From JBBDRJ01 sp963766295 (GTDB lineage: Bacteria; Actinomycetota; JAICYB01): a DNA stretch of 64,000 nt. The notes beneath the pieces were generated by a model, which was not told the DNA's origin, did no database searches, and saw only the letters and a program-made list of their open reading frames with translations. A program made the position numbers and the translations under genes. How positions within the stretch are numbered: the first letter of the stretch is position 1; each line of letters starts with the position of its first letter. Positions 32,027-39,731 of the stretch are shown here, one piece after another. The stretch lies in NCBI GenBank assembly GCA_963766295.1, contig CAVXYW010000002.1, positions 1,488,001 through 1,552,000 on the forward strand, read 5' to 3'.

Positions 32027-33210
32027 TGGACGCGACCATCCTCCACGCCGACCTCGACTCCTTCTACGCATCGGTCGAGCAACGGGACGACCCCAAGCTC
32101 CGTGGGCGCCCCGTGATCGTCGGTGGCGGCGTCGTTCTTGCGGCCTCGTACGAGGCCAAGGCTTACGGCATCCACACGGCGATGGGCGGACGAACGGCCC
32201 GGAAGCTCTGCCCCCATGCGGTGGTCGTCGATCCCCGCATGTCGGAGTACTCCGAGGCGAGCAAGCAAGTTTTCAAGGTCTTCAACGACACGACGCCGAT
32301 CGTCGAGGCCCTATCGATCGACGAAGCCTTCCTTCAGGTCGGAGGGCTCCGGCGTTTGCGCGGCTCCCCCGCCGACATCGCCGCCCGCTTGCGCCGCGAG
32401 GTACTCGCGCGCGTCGGTCTGCCCATAACTGTCGGCGTAGCTCGCACGAAGTTCCTCGCGAAGGTCGCCAGCGGCGTAGCCAAGCCGGACGGACTGCTCG
32501 TCGTGCCGCCCGACGGCGAACTCGACTTCCTTCACCCGCTTCCGGTCGAGCGGCTTTGGGGTGTCGGTGTCATCACGGCCGCCAAGCTTCGCGATCGCGG
32601 GATCTTCACCGTCGGCCAGGTGGCGAAGATGCACCAAGGCTCGCTGGTTTCGATGCTTGGCCAGGCCAGCGGCCGTCACTTGCATGCGCTTGCTCACAAT
32701 TACGACCTTCGTCCCGTCGTCACCGGGCGGCGGCGTGGATCGATCGGATCTCAGCGCGCCATCGGTTGGCGCAAAAAGTCCCTGGACGAGATCGAAGCGA
32801 CGCTCGTTGCCATCGTCGATCGAGTGACACGCCGGATGCGCAGCGGCGGAAGAGTCGGACGAACCGTTACCCTTCGGCTTCGTTTCAACGATGCGACTCG
32901 CGCCACGCTCTCGCACACCCTCGAGCGACCGACCGCGCACACCGCTACGATCCTGGCCACGGCTCGCGGCTTGCTCGCGGTGGCCTGGCCGAGGATGGCG
33001 AGAGAAGGCACGACGCTCGTCGGTCTGGCCGTCGGAAACTTGGACGACGATTCGGTCTTTCAGCCACCGCTGCCGTTCAGCAGAGCCGACGGGAGCTCTC
33101 TTGATGTTGCGATGGACCGCGTGCGAGAACGTTTCGGTTCGAAAGCCGTAACCCGCGGCGTACTGATGAACCGAGACGAGGGCATCAGCATGCCTTTGCT
33201 CCCGGACTGA
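32026..33210 (+). CDS. dinB: DNA polymerase IV (Y family)
   Basis: 394 residues from the GTG at 32026. Y-family motifs: LHADLDSFYASVEQRDDP (metal Asp9), VLAASYEAKAYGI, ALSIDEAFLQVGG (Asp and catalytic Glu), then the helix-hairpin region RLWGVGVITAAKLRDRGIFT and little-finger domain. It performs translesion synthesis. An earlier in-frame GTG at 32008 would translate through the LexA box, so I prefer 32026, where family homology starts. No RBS is obvious, suggesting a leaderless transcript. The C-terminal beta-clamp motif was not pinned down. Confidence 0.94.
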   Translation: MDATILHADLDSFYASVEQRDDPKLRGRPVIVGGGVVLAASYEAKAYGIHTAMGGRTARKLCPHAVVVDPRMSEYSEASKQVFKVFNDTTPIVEALSIDEAFLQVGGLRRLRGSPADIAARLRREVLARVGLPITVGVARTKFLAKVASGVAKPDGLLVVPPDGELDFLHPLPVERLWGVGVITAAKLRDRGIFTVGQVAKMHQGSLVSMLGQASGRHLHALAHNYDLRPVVTGRRRGSIGSQRAIGWRKKSLDEIEATLVAIVDRVTRRMRSGGRVGRTVTLRLRFNDATRATLSHTLERPTAHTATILATARGLLAVAWPRMAREGTTLVGLAVGNLDDDSVFQPPLPFSRADGSSLDVAMDRVRERFGSKAVTRGVLMNRDEGISMPLLPD

Positions 33211-33214
33211 ACCG

Positions 33215-34989
33215 TTATAGTCCGAGCTCGAAACGTAGACCAGCGACGCCGAGGGCACGTCCTCCATCAGCTGCTGAGCGATCGGTGCTTCGTAGGTCGT
33301 CACGATCACCTGCCGCAGGCCGGCACTCGATGAAGCCATCGCAAGCGTTCCTGCGACGATCCTTCGCAGACGCGGATCGAGGTGTTCGAGAGGTTCGTCG
33401 AGCCACACGAACGGCGAACGGGTAGACGCGCCCGCGACGAGCAGTCGCGCAACGAGCAGCGCCCAAACGCGTTCGCCGCCGCTGAGGGCACCGAAGTGCA
33501 GCGTCCTACTCCCGACCTTGCGGGTTATCCGTCCGTCGGCACTCAGCTGCAGTCCCCCACGGCCGAACGTTTGCTTCCATCGGCGCGCAACCTCGGCAAC
33601 GAGCGGTTCGATGTGCTGCTCCATGATGCGGTCGGCCGTCTCTTTGAAGGCTTGTGCTGAAGCTTGCGCGATCGCCTCCAACCGGAAGAGCTCCTCGAGC
33701 TGGCGCGTCTGTTCCTGACCCTGATCGATCTCTTCCAGCGCTTCGCGAACTCCAGCCAGGGTGTTGGACTTAACGGCCAGGTCCTGATCGAGTCGCTGCA
33801 GTTCGTCCCTCGCAGTTTCGTGAGCCGTGCGGATCTCGTCGACATCACCCGAAAGATCTTCCGAGGACGGCTGCACCGGCAGAGGAACGGATCGGATGTC
33901 GGAGAGCACGCTCTTGAGACTGGCGAGCACGCCGCGCCGGTTCGTTGCTTGCTCTTCGGCTTCGGTGATGGTCGTGTTGAGTCTCTCCAGATGCTGAGCG
34001 TGCTCCTGAGCAGCGCTTTCTGCGTCGTGTTCACCGAAAGGACGAAGACATGTCGGACAAACCGCGTCCGATGTCTCGAGGTGCGAGATCGACTCACGGA
34101 TGAAGTCGGCTCTTCCACGCGCTGTCGCTGCCTGCATATCGAGCTCCGACAAGGCGCGTTCTTCCTCGGTCTCCACTTGCGCGAGAGCTTCGAGAACTCC
34201 TGCGGGCTCGATGTCCCGCTCCAGCAACGATCCGGCGACCTCCGCGTAGGCGGACAACTTCGCGTTCCGCTCGGTCAGGGCGTTCTGATAGTTACTCCAT
34301 TCGATGGCGGCGGTTAGCCGTTCCGCGGCCGCGTTGACAGTCGTGACGGCTTTGTCGCGCGCCTCCTGCGCTGCCTTTTGCTCTTCTTCCGCTGTTGCGA
34401 GATCAGTTACGAGCTCTTCTCTCGCTCGCTGATCCTTGCGTTCGACGACCTTCGTCTTCCGGAGCGTGCTCGCCGTCTCTGCGGCCACAGCTTCTGCGCG
34501 GGTCGCCGCTTCGAAGAGCGGACGAACTCCGAACAGTCCGGCGAGGTGATCACGCAGCTCGAACTCGCCCTGTGTTTCGTGCAGCCCACCGTGGATCATG
34601 AACGTGAGCTGCGCGAGAACATGCGCATCGGCTCCGAACTCTTCACCGAGGAACCCTTCGAGCTCGTCCTGCTCGGTGATAGTCCGATCTCCGGTCGTGG
34701 CCTCAAGCTCCGAACGGCCGCGCTGGTCGACGGTGCGGGTTATCACGAGCGGATCTCCCGAGGTCGGAAGGCGAAGGTCGACCGTTACCGTTGCCGTCTC
34801 GGCATCGCCGCGGATCTCGTCTTGGCCTCGTACGCCGGCGATGTCACCGAATATCCCCCACGCGGCCGCCATGATCAGCGAGGTCTTACCGATCCCGTTG
34901 GAGGCAACGACGAACGTGGCGCCTGGACCGAGCTCGATGTCGAGCCCGTCGTAAGCGCGCCAGTTCTGTAGCCGCAGTCGTTGGATCAT
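33215..34989 (-). CDS. Rad50/SbcC-like ABC ATPase with zinc hook
   Basis: About 590 residues: Walker A in VASNGIGKTS (29-37), two coiled-coil arms, a zinc hook CPTC (Cys311, Cys314), ABC signature LSGGE (502-506) and Walker B FVWLDEPLEHLD. It is shorter than SbcC (short arms). The ATG overlaps the upstream gene (ATGA). The frame has no stop at the natural end: after SSSDYN it reads on antisense through dinB to 32311. A TAA at 33215 in an adjacent frame is the expected terminus, so an indel near 33216-33250 is likely. No SbcD/Mre11 nuclease is encoded nearby. Confidence 0.85.
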
Positions 34990-35870
34990 CGCTTTTCGGC
35001 GAGCCTCCGGAGTTCCTGCTCGATCTCGTCGGGTGTTGTTCGTCCGTCGTTGACCGCTTGCAACAGGTTGGCGACGCCCTCGATCTCGCCTTCCCCCAGC
35101 TCGGTCAGTGCCTTGCGCTTGGGATTCGTCTTGCGAGCGCGTCCGCCGGCCGCTATTTGCTCCTCGATCGCGCTCGTCGCGCGCTCTTGCGCGATCGGCA
35201 GCACCGCGATCGTTCCGGCCGTCGACTCGCTTATCTCGAGCATCGGCTCCCAATACGGAATCAGCTCCCGTAGGAAAACCGAAAGTGCCTCTTCGACGGG
35301 ATGTATGGGACGCCGGTATCTCCGTCCAACCAGCGATCCTCTTGGCACCTCGATCCTCGGGGAGCAATCCTCGGGTTGGACGAGAAGACACGAGTCGTCC
35401 GGTTCGACCAGAGCGATCGCCGCAGTGTCGGGATAGGTGCGGAATACGCGTCCGAGATCTCTCAGCCAATCGTTGCTCGACTCGAGTGCGCCTTCAGCGG
35501 CGAGCAGCCAGACACGGATGCGGCCGCCGAAGGTTCCGACGATCCAACCTTCGGTTACGTCCAAGCCGTCGATCCCGATCGTGGGAGCCGACGGATCGCT
35601 GGTGATGCGGGCCACCGACGGCAGAGCCTCGTGGAGCTTTGCAACCAAGGCGGCGCCGGCTTCAGTCGAAGCGGCGGATTCGGGCCGACCTCTATCCAGA
35701 CCCCGACCGAAACCGACGCCCTCGGTCTCGTCGAGCAGATCGATGAGCTCGCGCAGTTTCTCCAGCTCGTCGGCATTCAGGTGCGAGGTGTCGGGCTGCG
35801 GACCTCCGAGCTCGGCATGCTCGATGTGCGCGGCCAACGCTTCCTGTATGCGGTCTTCGGATTCACTCAT
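34986..35870 (-). CDS. unknown protein in operon with Rad50-like ATPase and sigma-like protein
   Basis: 294 residues from the ATG at 35870, which has GGGAG upstream. No family recognised. The first 60 residues are acidic and helical (LNADELEKLRELIDLLDETE); the middle is mixed alpha/beta with GIDGLDVTEGWIVGTFGGRI and DSCLLVQPEDCSPRIEVPRG; the end is basic then helical (RKTNPKRKALTELG, EIEQELRRLAEKR). There are no membrane segments or clear catalytic motif. It overlaps the sigma-like gene by 8 bases and the ATPase by 4, implying stoichiometric expression and perhaps a complex. Confidence 0.75.
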   Translation of the reverse strand: MSESEDRIQEALAAHIEHAELGGPQPDTSHLNADELEKLRELIDLLDETEGVGFGRGLDRGRPESAASTEAGAALVAKLHEALPSVARITSDPSAPTIGIDGLDVTEGWIVGTFGGRIRVWLLAAEGALESSNDWLRDLGRVFRTYPDTAAIALVEPDDSCLLVQPEDCSPRIEVPRGSLVGRRYRRPIHPVEEALSVFLRELIPYWEPMLEISESTAGTIAVLPIAQERATSAIEEQIAAGGRARKTNPKRKALTELGEGEIEGVANLLQAVNDGRTTPDEIEQELRRLAEKR

Positions 35871-36492
35871 CGGTGGAGCTCCCATCTTCATGTTCCTCTA
35901 TGTACGTCCGGATCTTGCTCACAGCGAAAGCGACGATCTGCCCCACACGCTGGCCGGTGACCGGCGGGTCGAGCTCGCGTCCGACGGCGGCGCGGCTCTT
36001 GCCGTCCACCTGAACGGAAAGAAAAGCCTCACGTTCGGTGTCGGTAAGCACGGCCTGGATCGCTTCTTGTGCGAGAGACAGCTTCTCGACGACCTTCGCG
36101 TGCTCCACCTCTGCGAAGTATTCGTCCTCTGCTCCCGCAGAGCCGGCGGCGGCAACATCGCCGAGCTCGAGTCCATCGGATTCATCACTGCCTGCGATCG
36201 GCTCCTGGAGAGATCGGTCATGACGCCTGGCTTCCGCCCGGTTGAGGGCGTCCATCGCCTTGTTCTTCGCGACGCGGAGGGCGAACGGAAGGAAGGGACC
36301 CGCAGAGCGAAACTCGCTGGAGGCCATCGAGCTCCACGCTTCGTCCACCACCCCCCAGGGGTCCATCCCGGCGATCACGTGGTCACTTCTCCAGACCCTT
36401 AGAACGCTGAGACGCATCAAACCCCGGATGCGCGCGTAGCCCTGCTCGTCAACCCCGTCGGGAAGCGCGGGATTGATCGATATCTCGGCCAC
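35863..36492 (-). CDS. sigma-70-like (ECF-type) protein
   Basis: 209 residues. Region 2-like: DPWGVVDEAWSSMASSEFRS with FALRVAKNKAMDALNRAEAR; region 4-like: LTDTEREAFLSVQVDGKSRA followed by VGQIVAFAVSKIRTYIEEH. An acidic, Ala/Gly-rich linker joins them. No anti-sigma gene is adjacent; instead it heads an operon with an unknown protein and a Rad50-like ATPase. It may be a true sigma factor or a repurposed DNA-binding subunit. Confidence 0.75.
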   Translation of the reverse strand: MAEISINPALPDGVDEQGYARIRGLMRLSVLRVWRSDHVIAGMDPWGVVDEAWSSMASSEFRSAGPFLPFALRVAKNKAMDALNRAEARRHDRSLQEPIAGSDESDGLELGDVAAAGSAGAEDEYFAEVEHAKVVEKLSLAQEAIQAVLTDTEREAFLSVQVDGKSRAAVGRELDPPVTGQRVGQIVAFAVSKIRTYIEEHEDGSSTDE

Positions 36493-36642
36493 GCTCCCTA
36501 TCTATCGGATTGGCCCGAAAACCGAAAGGCGGCCGGTCAATCCTTCTTCGCGCGACTTCGCGAAACCCGCGGCGGTTCGTCCGGTTGCTTGGGGTAAACC
36601 GGGGGCCACGGCGCGTCCATCAAGCCGTTCGCCCGGTCCTTT

Positions 36643-37566
36643 TCATGCATCTCGAGGAACGGTTCGAGGGACTGCGGATCGTCGTTCATGCCCTCCCAGG
36701 CAGTCGCCGCTCTTCTTGATCCGCGCGGGAAGAGTCGAAACCGAGAGCTCGTCCGGGTGGACCTTGTCGACGTCCTCCCAGGTTATCGGTGTCGAGACCT
36801 GGGCTCCCGGGCGCGCACGCACGCACCACGCGCCGAACACCGTCTTGTGCGGACAGTTCTGATTGAAGTCGATGAAGATGCGCTCGCCTCGGTCTTCCTT
36901 CCACCACTCGTCGGTGATGATGTCCGGGTGGCGGCGGGCCAGCTCGCGAGCGACGGCCACGGCCGCCGAACGCACCTGATACGAATCCCATTTCTTCTCG
37001 AGCCGGACGTACACGTGCAAGCCTCTGTTCCCTGTCGTCTTCGGGTAGCCGGTGACGCCGAGCTCGTCGAGCAGGTTCTTCACCTCACGTGCGGCCTTGC
37101 GCACATCGGTGAAGTCGGTGCCCGGTTGCGGATCGAGGTCGAGTCGCAGCTCATCCGTGTAGTCGGGATCGTCGGCCATGTAAGGCCAGACGTGAAATCC
37201 AAGGCACCCAAGGTTCACTGCCCATGCGATGTGCGCAATATCGGCGGCTACCAGTGCGCGCGACGTTGTGCCGTTGGGCGTCATGACGATCGTGGTTTCG
37301 AGCCAATCGGGAGCCGAGTCGGGCACCCGTTTCTGAAAGAAGGACGACCCTTCCGCACCGTTGGGGAACCGCTGCATGAGCAGGGGACGTCCGCCCATGG
37401 TGCGCATCACCTGCTCGGAGAAATGGACGTAGTGCTTTACGAGGTCGAGCTTGGTCTCGCCGTGCTCCGAGAAGAAGACCTTGTCCGGACTGGTGATGCG
37501 TACTTCTTGTCCGTCGATCTCTAGGAGCTCTTCACTTTTAGCCGCCACGGCAATGCATTGTCTCAA
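36643..37566 (-). CDS. LigD-type polymerase/primase (PolDom), C-terminus frameshifted
   Basis: As read, 307 residues of the LigD polymerase domain family (non-homologous end joining): ITSPDKVFFSEHGETKLDLV at the start, catalytic Asp143 and Asp145 in LRLDLDPQPG, GNRGLHVYVRLEKKW and ERIFIDFNQNCPHKTV. After IKKSGD the frame is lost. Removing one base near 36702 restores a normal tail, AWEGMNDDPQSLEPFLEMHE to RSRAKKD, ending at 36537. Ligase and nuclease domains are absent, and no Ku gene is in the window. The catalytic domain is intact, so it may still work. Confidence 0.88.
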   Translation of the reverse strand: MRQCIAVAAKSEELLEIDGQEVRITSPDKVFFSEHGETKLDLVKHYVHFSEQVMRTMGGRPLLMQRFPNGAEGSSFFQKRVPDSAPDWLETTIVMTPNGTTSRALVAADIAHIAWAVNLGCLGFHVWPYMADDPDYTDELRLDLDPQPGTDFTDVRKAAREVKNLLDELGVTGYPKTTGNRGLHVYVRLEKKWDSYQVRSAAVAVARELARRHPDIITDEWWKEDRGERIFIDFNQNCPHKTVFGAWCVRARPGAQVSTPITWEDVDKVHPDELSVSTLPARIKKSGDCLGGHERRSAVPRTVPRDA

Positions 37567-37623
37567 AGGCCGACGGGAATGGTGTCATCTAAGCTCCTGA
37601 TTCACCCCTGGAAAGGAGAAGCC

Positions 37624-38424
37624 ATGCCAACTCTCGCCGAGATCAAGGCGAAGCAGCAGGCCACGTGGAGCAGTGGCGCCTACGACAAGGTCGCGTGGAT
37701 CACCGTGCCCTTGGCCGACACTTTGTGCGATGCGGTGGACATACGTCCGGGCGCAAACGTTTTGGATGTCGCGACGGGGACCGGCCACGTCGCTCTGGCA
37801 GCCGCTCGGCGCTTCTGCGAAACCACAGGGATCGACTACGTCCCCGCTCTCCTAGACAAGGCACGCCTACGATCCGACGCCGAGGGACTCGCGGTGAACT
37901 GGGAGGAAGGGGACGCAGAAGCTTTGCACTTCGACGACGGGTCTTTCGACTTCGTCCTCTCGGCTATCGGCGTGATGTTCACAGCGGACCACCCAAAAGC
38001 GGCATCGGAACTGGTTCGGGTGTGCAAGCCCGGTGGGACGGTGGGGATGGTCAACTGGACGCCCGCCGGGATTGTCGGCGACATGTTCAGAGCCATCGCG
38101 AAGCATGTTCCTCCCCCGCCGGAAGCCAAGCCGCCCGGGCTCTGGGGAACCGAGGACTATCTGAAGGAGATCCTGGGTGACGGCGTCGATCTAAACATCA
38201 CACCGGGAGTGGTCAGGGCGAATTTCCTGTCGCCCGAGCACTTCGCCGACTTCTTCATCGAGAACTACGGCCCGACGCTGAAGGCTTACGAGTCGCTGCC
38301 CGCGGAAGGTCGTTCGGTGTTGCGCAGCGATTACATCGAGGTCGCGGAGAAGAGGAACATCGCCAAGGACGGCACGGCCGTTATCGACTTCGACTACATA
38401 GTGGCCGTCGCGAAGAAGAAGTGA
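37624..38424 (+). CDS. class I SAM-dependent methyltransferase (UbiE-like)
   Basis: 266 residues. Motif I ANVLDVATGTGHVALAAA at about residue 45, acidic strand TGIDYVPALLDKAR, motif II FDFVLSAIGVMFTADHP and motif III VCKPGGTVGMVNWTP. The start ATG at 37624 has AAAGGAGA upstream. It resembles small-molecule methyltransferases (methyltransferase type 11). It is divergent from the LigD-like gene across 57 bases. The substrate is unknown. Confidence 0.88.
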   Translation: MPTLAEIKAKQQATWSSGAYDKVAWITVPLADTLCDAVDIRPGANVLDVATGTGHVALAAARRFCETTGIDYVPALLDKARLRSDAEGLAVNWEEGDAEALHFDDGSFDFVLSAIGVMFTADHPKAASELVRVCKPGGTVGMVNWTPAGIVGDMFRAIAKHVPPPPEAKPPGLWGTEDYLKEILGDGVDLNITPGVVRANFLSPEHFADFFIENYGPTLKAYESLPAEGRSVLRSDYIEVAEKRNIAKDGTAVIDFDYIVAVAKKK

Positions 38425-38473
38425 AGCCTCCACCTCTCGTCAAGAAAAGGTAGACCTCGCCCGGACGCACGAT

Positions 38474-38824
38474 TCATCGCTCCACCCACACATCGCGTCC
38501 CGAGATCATCTTGGTTTCCAGGTAGGCATCAAGAGTCGGAGCCAGCGGGACGTCGCCCAAGATCCGAAGCACGAGCACGGTCGTCGCGTCCGGAACCGCA
38601 GCGTCGACTTCATCCTTGAGCGGACGAACCACCCCGTCCGCCACCACCCCGTCCGCCGTCACGACCACGCTCGGCGAAGCATCCAGGCCTACGATCCTCA
38701 GCTGAGCCCGTTTGCATGCCGCTGCAACGGCGTCGCGCTCGGCGCCCGCAGGCAGATGGACCCCGACCTCATCTAAGTCGAGTGAACGGAGTCGTTGCGC
38801 AAGAACTCCTTCGTCGACGATCAA
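38474..38824 (-). CDS. hypothetical protein
   Basis: 116 residues, no family recognised. The TTG start overlaps the stop of the haloalkane dehalogenase gene (TTGA), so it is the last gene of the TetR-sulfatase-dehalogenase operon. It contains a perfect in-frame 15-base tandem duplication (38628-38642 and 38643-38657) encoding ADGVV twice. There is no signal peptide or membrane segment. Confidence 0.6.
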   Translation of the reverse strand: MIVDEGVLAQRLRSLDLDEVGVHLPAGAERDAVAAACKRAQLRIVGLDASPSVVVTADGVVADGVVRPLKDEVDAAVPDATTVLVLRILGDVPLAPTLDAYLETKMISGRDVWVER

Positions 38825-39720
38825 TTCGTTGCCACGAACTTCGCGATCACGTCGGCGAGATGCTCGCCGGCGTCTTCCTGGAGAAAATGGCCCGCACCCT
38901 CGATGGCCACGTGGTCTTGATCCTTCGCTCCTGGAACGCGCCTTTGGAAAACACCCTCTCCGCCGCGCGTGATGGGATCGGAATCGCTGAACGCCGTGAG
39001 GAAAGGTTTCGTCCAGCTTTCGAAGACCTTCCAGGCCTCGCGGTTGTCATCAGAAGCTGGATCGTCGGACTTGGTCGGCACGAGAACGGGGAACTGACGG
39101 GCGCCTTCCTTGAACGACTCGTCCGGGAACGGAGCGTCGTAAGCCGCGACCACCTCCGCCGAAAGTTCGGACGTGCAGCCGCCGTTGATGATCCCGCCGA
39201 TCGGGAACTTCGGCGACTCCTGAGAGAACTTCTGCCAATTCAGGAAAGCCTCGCTTATACGTCCGTCGCCGGTCGGTAGCCCCGTATTGCCGACGACCAC
39301 ACGCGCGAACCGATCGGGCATCGAAGCGATCACGCGTAGCCCGACGAGGCCACCCCAATCCTGTCCGAAGAAAGTCGCTTCATTCAGATCGAGCTGCGTC
39401 ACGAGGCTGGACATCCAATCGACGTGCCGAGCGTAGGTGTAATCGGTGCGGCTCGCGGGCTTGTCCGAGCGGCCGAAGCCCACGAGGTCGGGCACTACGC
39501 AACGAAGCCCCGCATCCGTTAGGACCGGAACCATCCTGCGATACAGAAACGCCCAGGACGGCTCACCGTGCAGGAGCACAACGACGGGGCCGTCACCTTC
39601 GTCGAGATAGTGCACGCGCAACGTCGACTCTTCGTCCGCAGGAACTTCCACGTAATGCGGCTCGAAAGAAAAATCGGGAAGGTTCGCGAAGCGATCGTCT
39701 GGCGTTCGAAGGATCTCCAT
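38821..39720 (-). CDS. haloalkane dehalogenase
   Basis: 299 residues, alpha/beta hydrolase. Oxyanion motif HGEPSW (51-56), nucleophile Asp121 with halide-binding Trp122 in FFGQDWGGLVG, catalytic His278 in EGAGHFLQED. This full set is the hallmark of haloalkane dehalogenases (DhmA/DhlA type), which hydrolyse carbon-halogen bonds to alcohols. The ATG at 39720 follows the sulfatase stop by 11 bases. The alternative call, a cis-epoxide hydrolase, is less likely because of DWGG. Confidence 0.88.
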   Translation of the reverse strand: MEILRTPDDRFANLPDFSFEPHYVEVPADEESTLRVHYLDEGDGPVVVLLHGEPSWAFLYRRMVPVLTDAGLRCVVPDLVGFGRSDKPASRTDYTYARHVDWMSSLVTQLDLNEATFFGQDWGGLVGLRVIASMPDRFARVVVGNTGLPTGDGRISEAFLNWQKFSQESPKFPIGGIINGGCTSELSAEVVAAYDAPFPDESFKEGARQFPVLVPTKSDDPASDDNREAWKVFESWTKPFLTAFSDSDPITRGGEGVFQRRVPGAKDQDHVAIEGAGHFLQEDAGEHLADVIAKFVATN

Positions 39721-39731
39721 GGCGCGCCTTT

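Noticed and set aside
32311..33210. The part of the large minus-strand frame that lies opposite dinB as a real protein extension
   Set aside because: It is entirely antisense to well-conserved dinB codons, has no family resemblance, and a natural stop lies at 33215 in the adjacent frame. Kept only as an observation on the missing stop.
35863..36492. Anti-sigma factor partner for the sigma-like gene
   Set aside because: The adjacent 294-residue protein has no membrane helix, zinc-binding anti-sigma motif or similarity to known anti-sigma proteins, so this role is not claimed.
38628..38657. 15-base tandem duplication as a separate mobile or regulatory element
   Set aside because: It is in frame within a hypothetical gene (ADGVV repeated) and is best seen as local slippage.
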